Below, piece by piece: positions 15,487 through 24,726 of a stretch of DNA of 64,000 nucleotides. The notes below the pieces were generated by a model. The model was not told the origin of the DNA. It saw only the letters and a program-made list of their open reading frames with translations, and did no database searches. The position numbers and the translations under genes are program-made. Source of the stretch: G963691885 sp963691885 (GTDB taxonomy: Bacteria; Pseudomonadota; Alphaproteobacteria; UBA8366; Aestuariispiraceae); assembly GCA_963691885.1 (NCBI GenBank), contig OY829843.1, forward strand, positions 2,604,001 to 2,668,000, given 5' to 3'. Position 1 is the stretch's first letter; every line of letters begins with the position of its first letter.

Positions 15487-18400
15487 TCAGGCAGGTTCCT
15501 TAAGGCGTGCGGCCTCTCGCAGGTCGACCGAGACCAGCTGAGACACGCCGCGTTCTGCCATTGTGACCCCGAAAAGGCGGTCGACCCGTGCCATTGTCAG
15601 GCGGTGGTGGGTTACGACCAGGAAGCGTGTTGTGCCTTGCTGGGCGATTTCGTCCAGAAGGGTGCAAAAACGATCGACATTGCTGTCATCGAGGGGCGCA
15701 TCAACCTCATCCAGCACGCAAATTGGTGCGGGATTCGTCAAAAACACACCGAACAGCAAAGCAAGGGCGGTAAGTGCCTGCTCCCCGCCTGAGAGAAGCG
15801 ACATGATCTGCATCCGCTTGCCCGGCGGTGAGGCCATGATTTCCAGGCCTGCCTGCAGCGGATCCTCGGCCTCGGTCAGGGCAAGCCTGGCTTCGCCGCC
15901 GCCAAACAGACGGGTAAACAATTCGCTGAAATGGGTATTTACCTGTTCAAAGGCCGCCAAAAGGCGCTCTCTGCCTTCACGGTTGAGCGCGTTAATCCCC
16001 TGACGCAGGCGGGCAATTGCGGCCAGAAGATCCTCGCGCTCCGTCTGCATTGAGGTGATCTGCTCTTCCAACTCGCGGGCTTCTTGTTCGGCACGCAGAT
16101 TGACCGCCCCCATATTGCCGCGTTCGCGCTGCAGACGTTCCAGCCTGTGTTCAACATCGGCACGGGGAGGCAGTTCTTCGTCTTCCTCAATGCCGCCGGC
16201 TTCCAGCACTTTTTCCGGCTCGCATTCCAGGGTCTCGGCGATGCGTTCCCGCACGGTATTTGCGGTCTGGGTGGCCTGTTCGACATCCGATTCCCGTCGC
16301 ACCCGGTCTTCACGGGCGCTGGCGACGGCCGCTTCGGCCTCTCGCAAGGCTTTATCAGCCTCCGCCTGTTCCTTTTCCCCTTCGGCCAGCGCATCGGCAG
16401 CTGTATTCCGGGTTGCCTCGGCAAACGCGATCTTGTCGTTCAGGGCGGCACGCTGTTCGTTGATTTCAGCCGGGCGGTTTACGAGTTCGGCCCGCGTGGC
16501 CTCCGCCATTGCGGCGCGCTCTTCCAAATCGCGAACCCTTTGGTCGGCCCCGCCAATTCGTCCGCTCCAGGATGCTTTCTCCTGATCGATTGTCTCTAAT
16601 CGCTGCTGGCGATTCGCGGCATCGCGCTCCAGCGATTCCTTTAGACCGCGGCGGTCAATCAATGCTGACCGCAGCTCGGCAACACTCGCGCGCAGGCGAT
16701 TGACCCGCTCCCTGGCACTGACCGGGTCTTCGAGAACCGCCATTGCGGCCTCGGCACTGCTGACCTGATCCGTTGCTTCGGAGAGGTCCGCCTCTGACCC
16801 CAATCGGTTTTCCGCAATGCCTTCCAGTCTGGAGCGCAGGTCAGCAGCTTTGCCGGCCATCGATGCCTGGGTCTGTCGCGCCTGATTAACGGCGTTGAAA
16901 CTCTGCTGCACGGTTTGGGCAAGCTGACGGGAAATCGCCGCTGCCTGCTCTGCACTGTCGCTTGCCTCTTCAGACTTCTGTTTTGCATCGGCAAGCGCCT
17001 GATCCATCGCGTTACGGGCCTGTTGCCCTGCTGCTTCGGCATCTGCTTTTGCCGCGTTGATCCGGGCCTCGGTGCTGGCTTTGGTGTCGTTCAGGCGTGT
17101 TTCGAGGGCAGCATGCTCAACCTCAATTTCGGCCAGACGGTTTTTCTGTTCGAGGCGACGCGCCGCCGCTGTCGGGGTACCGGCTGCGATTGTGAACCCA
17201 TCCCACCGCCACAGACCGCCCTCTTTTGAGACCAGTCTTTGTCCTGGACCGAGCGCGCCTTGCAGGGCTTCACCCTCAGCTGCATCAGCCACTACACCGA
17301 TTTGGGATAAGCGGCGTGACAGCGCTGATGGCCCATCGACGAATTTTGTCATGACCTCGGCACCGCCCGGAAGCCCCATTGCTCCCGCCAGAGGTGGCAG
17401 GTCGGTCCAGTGGATTGGTGAACCGGTATCGGTGGAGGCGTCGAGTTCTTCCCCAAATGCGGCACCAAGTGCGGCCTCATAGCCCGGTTTCACCTTCAAC
17501 GCATCAATCAAGGGCTGATAGGCCGCATCCAGCTCTTCTTCAGGCCCGGCCAGCATCGCTTTCAGCGCGCGCATTTCACCATCCAAGGCGCGATAAGCGG
17601 TTTCGATCTCGTTGATTTCTGTCCGGGCGGCTTCTTCAAGCGCTGCCACAGTCTCGCGACCGTTGCGGAGGGTCTCTTCCAGCCCGTTTCTCAGTTCAGC
17701 TTCCAGCTCTGAGAAGGCATTGCGCGCTTCGGCCTCCGCCTGACGCATTTCCGCTAGGCTTGCTTCCCCGGATTCTGCCCGGGTCCGTGCTTCACTTAAA
17801 GCGGCTTCGGCTTGGGCAACGCGTTCTTCGGCCGCTTCAATTTCGCCCAAAGCGTCATTTTCCTGGCGCAGGCGGGCCTCGTTCTCATTCAACTGGTTCA
17901 GGCGCGCTTCAATCTGGGTGATCCGCGCCTGTGATTCGGAAATGCGTCTGCGCAGGGCGTTGCGTTGGGCCTCAACACCCGCGACTTCTTCAGTCAGTTG
18001 CGAAAGATCATTCTCGGCTTTCTCGACTGCTTCGCTAGCTGTTTCTGCTTCGGCTTCCGCCTCGGCCAGTTTTTCGGCCTCGGCCTCTCTTGCAGATTCA
18101 ATTTCTGCCTTCTCATGGTCCAGGCGTTCCAATGCGCCCTTCGCATCATCAAACAGGGCCTTCTCGCGCTCCCCATCATCGGCAACCTGTTGCAACTGGC
18201 TGGTCAGTGCTTCGATGGCTTCAACGATTCTTGCCTCTTCATTGTCGAGGTCGCGCATCGCGAGGCGGAGTGTCTGAAGGGCTGCTGCTGCTTTTGCGTC
18301 TGCATCGCGCAACTGAGGCAGGTTGGCCGCGGCATTCGCCTGCCTGCTGGCAGCGGACGCTGCCTCTTCCGCCCGGGCACGGACGAAATCTTCGCCTTGA

Positions 18401-19155
18401 GAGAGTTTTTCACGAGCGGATGCGAGGGCGGCATTGGCCTCCATCCAGCGCAGATGCAGCAGGATGGCCTCATGCCTTCGGATATGATCGGACAGCCGTC
18501 GATAGCGATTCGCCTGTCTGGATTGGCGCTGCAGGCCTTGATGCTGGCTTTCCAACGCGCCGATTACATCGTCGAGGCGTTCCAGATTGGTCTCTGCCCC
18601 GCGAAGTCGCAATTCTGCTTCATGGCGTCTGGAATGCAGGCCACGAATGCCTGCTGCTTCTTCCAGGAGCGTCCGCTGTTCGGTCGGTTTGGCCCCGATT
18701 ATGGCCCCGATACGGCCCTGACTGACGATCGCAGTGGAGTTTGCGCCGGTCGCCATATCGGCAAACAGCAATTGCACATCGCGGGCGCGCATTTCCTTGC
18801 CATTGATGCGATAATTCGATCCGGCCCCGCGTTCGATCCGGCGGGTGATTTCAAGCTCGCTGGCGGTATCAAAGGGGGAGGGCGCGCCCCCTTCCGCGTT
18901 GTCCAGGAAAACGGAAACCTCTGCGATGTTGCGCGCCGGGCGGTTTGACGAGCCGCCAAAGATCACGTCATCCATTTCGCCGCCGCGCATACGCTTGGCG
19001 GATGTCTCCCCCATGGCCCAGCGCAATGCTTCAATCACATTGGATTTTCCGCATCCGTTGGGACCGACGATCCCGGTGATACCCTGATCAATGATCAGTT
19101 CCACCGGGTCGACAAACGACTTGAAGCCGCTGAGTTTGACTTTCGAAAAATGCAA
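15487..19155 (-). CDS. smc: Chromosome segregation protein SMC
   Basis: SMC is the ATPase arm of the bacterial condensin that compacts and aligns the chromosome. The 1222-residue protein has the ABC head halves at its ends: Walker A GPNGCGKSN near residue 33, signature LSGGEQALTALALLFG near 1120, and Walker B ICVLDEVDAPLDDSN near 1146. A hinge domain lies around 540-660 (GYEAALGAAFGEELDAS), flanked by long Glu/Ala/Arg-rich coiled coils. The start is a TTG (19155-19153) with AGGAAAAG upstream; the conserved MHF-KLSGFKSF opening supports it. No scpA or scpB is in the window. Confidence 0.96.
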   Translation of the reverse strand: MHFSKVKLSGFKSFVDPVELIIDQGITGIVGPNGCGKSNVIEALRWAMGETSAKRMRGGEMDDVIFGGSSNRPARNIAEVSVFLDNAEGGAPSPFDTASELEITRRIERGAGSNYRINGKEMRARDVQLLFADMATGANSTAIVSQGRIGAIIGAKPTEQRTLLEEAAGIRGLHSRRHEAELRLRGAETNLERLDDVIGALESQHQGLQRQSRQANRYRRLSDHIRRHEAILLHLRWMEANAALASAREKLSQGEDFVRARAEEAASAASRQANAAANLPQLRDADAKAAAALQTLRLAMRDLDNEEARIVEAIEALTSQLQQVADDGEREKALFDDAKGALERLDHEKAEIESAREAEAEKLAEAEAEAETASEAVEKAENDLSQLTEEVAGVEAQRNALRRRISESQARITQIEARLNQLNENEARLRQENDALGEIEAAEERVAQAEAALSEARTRAESGEASLAEMRQAEAEARNAFSELEAELRNGLEETLRNGRETVAALEEAARTEINEIETAYRALDGEMRALKAMLAGPEEELDAAYQPLIDALKVKPGYEAALGAAFGEELDASTDTGSPIHWTDLPPLAGAMGLPGGAEVMTKFVDGPSALSRRLSQIGVVADAAEGEALQGALGPGQRLVSKEGGLWRWDGFTIAAGTPTAAARRLEQKNRLAEIEVEHAALETRLNDTKASTEARINAAKADAEAAGQQARNAMDQALADAKQKSEEASDSAEQAAAISRQLAQTVQQSFNAVNQARQTQASMAGKAADLRSRLEGIAENRLGSEADLSEATDQVSSAEAAMAVLEDPVSARERVNRLRASVAELRSALIDRRGLKESLERDAANRQQRLETIDQEKASWSGRIGGADQRVRDLEERAAMAEATRAELVNRPAEINEQRAALNDKIAFAEATRNTAADALAEGEKEQAEADKALREAEAAVASAREDRVRRESDVEQATQTANTVRERIAETLECEPEKVLEAGGIEEDEELPPRADVEHRLERLQRERGNMGAVNLRAEQEARELEEQITSMQTEREDLLAAIARLRQGINALNREGRERLLAAFEQVNTHFSELFTRLFGGGEARLALTEAEDPLQAGLEIMASPPGKRMQIMSLLSGGEQALTALALLFGVFLTNPAPICVLDEVDAPLDDSNVDRFCTLLDEIAQQGTTRFLVVTHHRLTMARVDRLFGVTMAERGVSQLVSVDLREAARLKEPA

Positions 19156-19220
19156 GTCAGGCTTTTCCTAAACGGTTCGGGGAGAATTCCGCTGCCCGGA
19201 TTCAGAAGCCCGTTAGGCCC

Positions 19221-19850
19221 TTAATCCAGTTGATCTTCGATTGCTGTTTCAAACACTTCCAAAGGCTGATTGCCAGTAATCTTTTCACCATTCACGAAGA
19301 AAGTTGGTGTCGAGTTCACTTTGTAGGTTTCAACCGCTTCAACACGGGATGCCAGCATGCCGCTGAGCAATTCTTCATTAGACATGCAGGCGTCAAAATC
19401 GGCCTGGGACAGACCGCCGAGCTTGCCGATTTTCGCCAAGGCACCGACAGGGTCCTGCGAACGGCTCCAGCTTGCCTGCTGTTTAAACAGGAAGTCGATG
19501 AACTGGAAATAGCGATCAGGGTTTGCGCAGCGTGCCATCATGGCCGCCATGGCGCCCAGGCGATCGAACGGGAAATCGCGCATCACCAGCTTTGCCTTGC
19601 CGGTATCAATATATTTCTTCTTGATTTCGCCCATTGTGTCGTTGTGAAAGGCCGCGCAGTGGGGGCAGGTCATAGAGGCATATTCGATGATCTCGACAGG
19701 CGCGTTCGGGTCACCCAGAACCCGTTCTGCCAGTGCTTCTTCTGTCGTAATCGGCTCTGCCTGCGCTGTGCCGGGGTGCCCCCCCGTCAAAGCGGTGACG
19801 CCGACGAACAAGGCAAAAACCAATGTCCCGGCCATAGTGGAAAACCGCAT
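19221..19850 (-). CDS. DsbA-family periplasmic thiol oxidoreductase
   Basis: A 209-residue exported protein with a signal peptide ending near AQA (about residue 32). The thioredoxin-fold domain has the active site TCPHCAAF and the cis-proline loop STPTFFVNG, as in DsbA/Com1-type proteins that oxidise or rearrange disulfides in the periplasm. The start at 19850 has AAGGAG about 8 nt upstream. It lies between the DUF721 gene and smc on the minus strand, an order seen in many alphaproteobacteria. No DsbB partner is in the window, so oxidase versus isomerase use is open. Confidence 0.88.
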   Translation of the reverse strand: MRFSTMAGTLVFALFVGVTALTGGHPGTAQAEPITTEEALAERVLGDPNAPVEIIEYASMTCPHCAAFHNDTMGEIKKKYIDTGKAKLVMRDFPFDRLGAMAAMMARCANPDRYFQFIDFLFKQQASWSRSQDPVGALAKIGKLGGLSQADFDACMSNEELLSGMLASRVEAVETYKVNSTPTFFVNGEKITGNQPLEVFETAIEDQLD

Positions 19851-19992
19851 TCCCAACTCCTTCCATCTCTCGAATAGTAGATACCGACGATTCTTTTCGG
19901 TATTTCAAGCGCTGCACTGAAAAGGAAATCCCGACACCGTTCAATCGCCTGAACTGATATAGGGCTTTTTCGTCGCAGGCCCGAATTTTGGT

Positions 19993-20538
19993 CTAGTCAC
20001 CCTTTGTGGCGGGATTACGGCTTAAAACCTCGGTTCCGAGCCGTTTGAGCCTGTCCTTCAATTCTCCGTCATCAAGAGTTGATATGGCGTGATCGAGGCT
20101 CTTGAGCTCGTCTGTGCTGGGTTTTCGGGGAGCCGCGCGGCGAGGCTTCTTTTCCAGTTCGGGCAGGCCGGTCTGCAGCAGTTTGATGCGGGCAACCGCA
20201 GCATAGCCGAAATGTGTGTTCACCCGATCGATCAAGAGGGGGGTGAGATGCTGCAGTTGCAGGGCCATCGCACTGGTGGTTCGGATGTGAAGGGTGCCGT
20301 CGCGACGCTGACCCTTTGGAAAGGTCAGACGGTCCGGGCGCGCCAGTTTTGAGAGGTCCTCGCCAATAATCTGAGCCCAATCGGTTATGACTGAAGCATG
20401 GGCAAACCCGTGCTTGCTCATTGCCTTTTTTGTGAGTTTCCCGACGAGCGAGCCCGCCTGCCGCAATTGGCCGCGTCGCTTAGTGGGTTTTTCCCCGTCT
20501 GGGTTCTTGTCCGATCCTGCACTCACGATATTGTCCAT
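19993..20538 (-). CDS. DciA-like DUF721 protein
   Basis: A 181-residue basic protein whose middle (about residues 25-120) matches the DUF721 pattern: AGSLVGKLTKKAMSKHGF, then VITDWAQIIGEDLSKLARPDRL and GTLHIRTTSAMALQLQHL. DUF721 includes DciA, which loads the replicative helicase DnaB in bacteria that lack DnaC. The C-terminal third is charged and probably disordered. It is divergent from mutY, with 62 bp between starts. The helicase-loader role is from the family; the C-terminal extension differs among members. Confidence 0.82.
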   Translation of the reverse strand: MDNIVSAGSDKNPDGEKPTKRRGQLRQAGSLVGKLTKKAMSKHGFAHASVITDWAQIIGEDLSKLARPDRLTFPKGQRRDGTLHIRTTSAMALQLQHLTPLLIDRVNTHFGYAAVARIKLLQTGLPELEKKPRRAAPRKPSTDELKSLDHAISTLDDGELKDRLKRLGTEVLSRNPATKGD

Positions 20539-20600
20539 GTTCCGGCATTTGCCAGCATGTTGATGAGTATAAGGGGCCCGATAGGCCGGAAACTGTTGTT

Positions 20601-21725
20601 ATGACCCAGCCGAAAGATGAATCCAAGTCACGAACCGGGCAGGACGGCGCCACTGATCCGAATGATCTGCCGTCGATGTCCGTCCTGATGTTGGATTGGT
20701 ACGATTCCCATCGCCGTCGACTGCCCTGGCGATCCGACCCTGGGGTTGCGGCTGATCCTTACCATGTCTGGCTGTCCGAAATTATGTTGCAACAGACAAC
20801 TGTCGCGACTGTCGGTCCCTATTTCAGAGATTTTCTGGAAAAATGGCCGAGTGTTATGGATATGGCGGCAGCCGACCTGGATGACATTCTGCATGCCTGG
20901 GCCGGCCTTGGCTATTACGCGCGGGCTCGGAACCTGCATAAATGTGCAAGGGTGGTTGCCGAAGAACATGACGGCGTTTTTCCGGATACCGAAGAAGGGT
21001 TGATCGCGCTTCCGGGGATCGGGCGGTATACGGCCTCAGCGGTGGCGGCGATCGCGTTTGGACGTCGTGCTGTCGTGGTTGACGGGAATGTCGAACGGGT
21101 TATGGCCCGTCTTTTTGATATCGATGTTCCCTTGCCTGTCTCGAAACCCGAACTGACTGACCTGGCAGATTCGTGCACACCTGACGAGCGGGCAGGTGAC
21201 TATGCCCAGTCGGTCATGGATCTGGGGGCGACAATCTGTACGCCGCGTTCACCGAAATGCACGATCTGTCCGGTGATCTCGCTTTGCAAGGGGCGCGACC
21301 GTGCCGCAGACCTGCCGCGAAAGATGCCCAAGAAAGTGAAGCCGACACGGATCGGAACGGCTTTCTGGGTCGAGCGGCCGGACGGGGCCATTCTGTTTCG
21401 CAGGCGTCCGGAAAAGGGGCTCTTGGGCGGGATGATGGAGGTGCCATCGACCGAGTGGAAGGACCGGGCCACTTTGGCAACGGATGAAAACGGGGCCCCG
21501 GATCCACCCGTGCCGCTCAAATCTGAGAAAAATATGCCCGGAATTGTCAGACATACTTTCACACATTTTCATCTCGAACTGACTTTGGTGAAAGGACTGG
21601 TCGCAGGCATGCCGGATCCAGGTCCTTCGGGTCGTTGGGTGATGCCGGACCAAATGGGGGATCTCGCGCTGCCGACGGTTATGAAGAAGGTGGTGGAACT
21701 GGCCTTGTCATCGGTAGGGCGTTGA
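20601..21725 (+). CDS. mutY: A/G-specific adenine DNA glycosylase
   Basis: MutY removes adenine mispaired with 8-oxoguanine. The 374-residue protein has the catalytic glutamate in WLSEIMLQQTTVATV, the helix-hairpin-helix LPGIGRYTASAVAAIAFG, the catalytic aspartate in VVDGNVERVMARLF, and the 4Fe-4S cluster C-x6-C-x2-C-x5-C around CTPRSPKCTICPVISLC. The C-terminal NUDIX-like domain that reads the 8-oxoG follows (LGGMMEVPSTEW, HTFTHFHLEL). It is divergent from the DUF721 gene, and the next gene starts 17 bp after its stop. Confidence 0.96.
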   Translation: MTQPKDESKSRTGQDGATDPNDLPSMSVLMLDWYDSHRRRLPWRSDPGVAADPYHVWLSEIMLQQTTVATVGPYFRDFLEKWPSVMDMAAADLDDILHAWAGLGYYARARNLHKCARVVAEEHDGVFPDTEEGLIALPGIGRYTASAVAAIAFGRRAVVVDGNVERVMARLFDIDVPLPVSKPELTDLADSCTPDERAGDYAQSVMDLGATICTPRSPKCTICPVISLCKGRDRAADLPRKMPKKVKPTRIGTAFWVERPDGAILFRRRPEKGLLGGMMEVPSTEWKDRATLATDENGAPDPPVPLKSEKNMPGIVRHTFTHFHLELTLVKGLVAGMPDPGPSGRWVMPDQMGDLALPTVMKKVVELALSSVGR

Positions 21726-21742
21726 AGGAAGGGAAGCAGCCT

Positions 21743-22777
21743 GTGGAGTTAATATCAGCGGACGGCGTAGAGGTTGTGAACTGTCACGCTGCGGGTGAGG
21801 TCGGTGATGTCATCATCGGCGGGGTTGCGCCACCGCCCGGGGATAGTCTGGCAGAACAATCCAGATCGATCGCCCGGGACCAGAGGTTACGAAATTTCGT
21901 GCTGAACGAGCCGCGGGGCGGGGTTTTTCGCCACGTGAACCTTTTGATCCCGCCAAAATCGCCTGAAGCGGTAATCGGCTACATTATTATGGAGCCGATC
22001 CACACCCCTCTGATGTCCGGCTCCAACACAATCTGTGTGGCAACTGTGGTACTTCAAACCGGGCTTGTTCACATGCTGGAACCTGTAACGGAATTCGTGA
22101 TGGAAGCACCGGGGGGGTTGGTCCGGATCCGGGCAGAATGCCAGGGGGGCAAGGTAACCGCGGTCACGCTTCAGAATATGCCAAGTTTTGCACAGCATCT
22201 GGATGCGGCTCTGGAGGTGGAGGGGCTTGGCACGCTGACGGTTGATACCGCCTTTGGTGGGGACAGTTTTGTGATGGTTGATGCTGGTGCACTCGGGTTC
22301 AGCCTCGACCCTTCTGAAGCGGCGGACCTGGCACAGATGGGCGCGCGCCTGACAGCGGCGGCAACAGAGCAGATCGGTTTTGATCATCCCTTGCATCCGG
22401 AATGGTCGCATATTTCCTTCTGTCAGTTTATGGGCCCGGTGGTTAGCGGTGAAAACGGGCCAGAAGCGCGCAATACGGTCGCCATTGAACCGGGCAAACT
22501 CGACAGGTCGCCGACTGGAACCGGTTTGTCCGCCCGAATGGCCCTGCGTTATGCCAAGGGGGAAATGCAGGTTGGCGATCGTTTCACGGCGATTTCCATC
22601 ATAGGCTCCCGCTTTACCGGCGAAATCCTGGGCGAAACTGAAATCGGCAGGATCACCGCCATTCAACCCGCGGTCACCGGTCGCGGTTACATCACAGGGC
22701 GCGCAACCCTCACCCTCGACCCCGATGACCCATGGCCGCAAGGATACCGGTTGAGCGACACCTGGCCCGGTGCATAA
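21743..22777 (+). CDS. Proline racemase-family protein with Ser/Thr at the catalytic cysteine positions
   Basis: The 344-residue protein has the proline racemase fold motifs: NCHAAGEVGDVI near the start, LNEPRGG, FGGDSFV and DRSPTGTGLSAR. In racemases and epimerases two cysteines do catalysis, in a CGH motif and in SPCGTG. Here the first reads MSGSNTIC (Ser92) and the second SPTGTG (Thr258). Cys/Thr is known in trans-3-hydroxyproline dehydratases, but Ser/Thr without either cysteine is not a pairing I can assign. The GTG at 21743, after AAGGAAGGGAAG, is preferred to an in-frame start within mutY. An agmatinase-family gene follows 71 bp downstream. Confidence 0.8.
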   Translation: MELISADGVEVVNCHAAGEVGDVIIGGVAPPPGDSLAEQSRSIARDQRLRNFVLNEPRGGVFRHVNLLIPPKSPEAVIGYIIMEPIHTPLMSGSNTICVATVVLQTGLVHMLEPVTEFVMEAPGGLVRIRAECQGGKVTAVTLQNMPSFAQHLDAALEVEGLGTLTVDTAFGGDSFVMVDAGALGFSLDPSEAADLAQMGARLTAAATEQIGFDHPLHPEWSHISFCQFMGPVVSGENGPEARNTVAIEPGKLDRSPTGTGLSARMALRYAKGEMQVGDRFTAISIIGSRFTGEILGETEIGRITAIQPAVTGRGYITGRATLTLDPDDPWPQGYRLSDTWPGA

Positions 22778-22848
22778 GCGGTTGGCGGTCGACTGGTGAT
22801 GGCCTAGAGTCCTATCAGTTTTCATGTCGCGTTTAATTGGGGGATTGC

Positions 22849-23814
22849 GTGTCGAAAAATTCTTATGATTCAGGTCGCCTGAACCTGCCCTTCGTTGGTC
22901 ACTGCACCTTTGGAAAACAACAGGCCTGTCTCGACTGGGACGCGATTGAGGCGGATGTCGCCATTCTGGGCGCACCTTTTGATATGGGAACGCAGTATCG
23001 ATCCGGCGCACGGTTTGGCCCGCGTTCCATCCGGGAGGCATCGACGCTTTTCTCCTTCGGGCATGGCGGCGCCTATGATTTTGAAGATGACGTCACCTAT
23101 ATGCCAGCCGACAAAGTAACGGTGGTCGATATTGGGGACGCCGACATGATCCATACGGACACGATCAAGAGCCACGCCAATATTGAGTTTGGTGTGCGCA
23201 AGATCCTGAAATCGGGTGCCATTCCCGTTGTGCTGGGCGGCGATCACTCCGTCCATATTCCCTGTATTCAGGCCTTTGATGATCAGGAGCCGGTCCATAT
23301 CATCCATGTGGACGCGCATCTGGATTTTGTGGATGAACGCCATGGTGTCAGATACGGACATGGCAATCCGTTGCGGCGAGCGTCCGAGATGACCCATGTG
23401 ACCGGGTTCACTCAATTGGGGATCCGCAATGTGTCCTCTTCAAACCGCGATGACTACAACGCCGCACGGGCGGCCGGCTCTACCATCCTGTCTGTCCGGG
23501 ACGTTCGGCGGCTGGGCCGCGATGGTGTCGTGGATCTGGTCCCGGAAGGGGCGCGCTATTACCTGACCATCGATATCGACGGTTTCGACCCTTCCATTGC
23601 GCCCGGGACCGGTACGCCGAGCCATGGCGGGTTCCTCTATTATGAGGTGCTGGAGATCATGCAGGGCCTGTCCAAACGTGGCGAAATCGTCGGGATGGAC
23701 CTGGTGGAGGTCGCCCCCGACTATGACCATACCGGCTCAACCGCCTTTCTGGCCGCTCAATTGCTGATGAACATCCTGGGCTTTGTCTTTCACGAAAAAG
23801 GCATGAGTGACTGA
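22849..23814 (+). CDS. Agmatinase/arginase-family ureohydrolase
   Basis: Enzymes of this family hydrolyse a guanidino group to urea using two Mn ions. The 321-residue protein has all metal motifs: GGDHS (near residue 129), DAHLDF with the Asp-X-His-X-Asp ligands, and DIDGFDPS. The length and the N-terminal block GAPFDMGTQYRSGARFGP fit agmatinase rather than arginase, but guanidinobutyrase or guanidinopropionase activity cannot be excluded by eye. The GTG at 22849 is set by TGGGGGA upstream. It follows the proline racemase homologue and may be cotranscribed, suggesting amino-acid or polyamine catabolism. Confidence 0.88.
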   Translation: MSKNSYDSGRLNLPFVGHCTFGKQQACLDWDAIEADVAILGAPFDMGTQYRSGARFGPRSIREASTLFSFGHGGAYDFEDDVTYMPADKVTVVDIGDADMIHTDTIKSHANIEFGVRKILKSGAIPVVLGGDHSVHIPCIQAFDDQEPVHIIHVDAHLDFVDERHGVRYGHGNPLRRASEMTHVTGFTQLGIRNVSSSNRDDYNAARAAGSTILSVRDVRRLGRDGVVDLVPEGARYYLTIDIDGFDPSIAPGTGTPSHGGFLYYEVLEIMQGLSKRGEIVGMDLVEVAPDYDHTGSTAFLAAQLLMNILGFVFHEKGMSD

Positions 23815-23913
23815 CCACGCTGATTTCCCGTTTTGAGAACGGAGGTAAATTTGGTATCCTCGTAAGCATTGTAGAATCCGCGTCCAAGCGGATCACATTC
23901 AGGAGGGGCTATT

Positions 23914-24204
23914 ATGTGTCAGATTTTTGCGGGCCAGTATCCGCAGCGTTATACATCGGAAACACGTCGTTTGCGTCTGAATGGTCAAAGCACCAGCATT
24001 CGGCTTGAGCAGGCTTTCTGGGCCATTTTGGACGATATTGCGGCGGGGGAAGGGCTCTCAACACCGGCGTTTATTTCCAAGCTGCATACTGAGGTTTTGA
24101 CCCTGCGGGGCGAAGCAAAGAATTTCACGTCACTTCTCAGATGTGCCTGTTTGATCCGGACGGAGCAGATCGCCAAACAGCCGGATTTGGTGGCCGCTGA
24201 ATAA
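23914..24204 (+). CDS. Ribbon-helix-helix domain protein
   Basis: A 96-residue protein with the alphaproteobacterial RHH_4-type domain: TRRLRLNGQSTSIRLEQAFW (residues about 17-36) gives the DNA-binding strand, followed by two helices through LSTPAFISKLHTEVL and a C-terminal helix NFTSLLRCACLI. These are presumed transcription regulators; targets are unknown. The start has a strong site (AGGAGG). Weak hexamers upstream, with TAGAAT at 23872-23877, could form its promoter. Neighbours are the ureohydrolase (99 bp before) and glyoxalase I (86 bp after). Confidence 0.85.
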   Translation: MCQIFAGQYPQRYTSETRRLRLNGQSTSIRLEQAFWAILDDIAAGEGLSTPAFISKLHTEVLTLRGEAKNFTSLLRCACLIRTEQIAKQPDLVAAE

Positions 24205-24290
24205 AACGCATGTAGTACACATCTACTACCCGACCCTGTGATTACCCTGCGATCCTGTTCGACCAACGGACAGCAAGGGAAGGTGCAGGG

Positions 24291-24686
24291 ATGGCGAAAC
24301 TCATACATTCCATGATCCGTGTCCTAGATGAGGCGCGATCAGTGGAATTCTACAACGAAGCCTTCGGGATGGAGGTTTCCAGTCGCCTGGATTTTGACAG
24401 TTTCACGCTGGTTTACTTGCGTGGCGAAGGGTCAGACCAGGAAATTGAACTGACTATTAATAAAGACCAAACGGAAGACTACACCCATGGCAGCGGCTAT
24501 GGGCATGTGGCCTTTGTCGTGGATGATATCGATTCCGAACACAAGCGGTTTGAAGCGGCCGGCTATGCCCCCCGAAAATTGGTTGAATTTGAGGATGAAG
24601 GCGCACTGATCGCCAAGTTCTTTTTTGTCCAGGACCCGGATGGCTATCAGATTGAGGTCCTGCAAAGGCACGGCCACTACCAATAA
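24291..24686 (+). CDS. gloA: Lactoylglutathione lyase (glyoxalase I)
   Basis: Converts the methylglyoxal-glutathione hemithioacetal to S-lactoylglutathione. The 131-residue VOC-fold protein has the four metal ligands at the places of the bacterial Ni-type enzyme: His6 in LIHSMIRV, Glu in EIELT, His in YGHVAFVV and Glu in YQIEVLQ. It is 40 bp upstream of the GMC dehydrogenase small subunit and on the same strand, so may share its transcript. It could act on a related hemithioacetal, but the ligand set matches GloA well. Confidence 0.88.
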   Translation: MAKLIHSMIRVLDEARSVEFYNEAFGMEVSSRLDFDSFTLVYLRGEGSDQEIELTINKDQTEDYTHGSGYGHVAFVVDDIDSEHKRFEAAGYAPRKLVEFEDEGALIAKFFFVQDPDGYQIEVLQRHGHYQ

Positions 24687-24726
24687 AAACAACAAAAATG
24701 AAAAAACAAAACAGGAGGAAATGAAA

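Noticed and set aside
15461..15489. Terminator at the end of smc
   Set aside because: A bulged 11-bp inverted repeat is present but overlaps the stop codon and has no T-run after it on the minus strand.
17965..18948. 327-codon plus-strand frame inside smc
   Set aside because: Complement of the coiled-coil and head regions of SMC; no start signal or family match.
21887..23041. 384-codon antisense frame across the racemase homologue and the start of the ureohydrolase
   Set aside because: Both plus-strand genes show family motifs throughout; the antisense product has odd, low-complexity composition.
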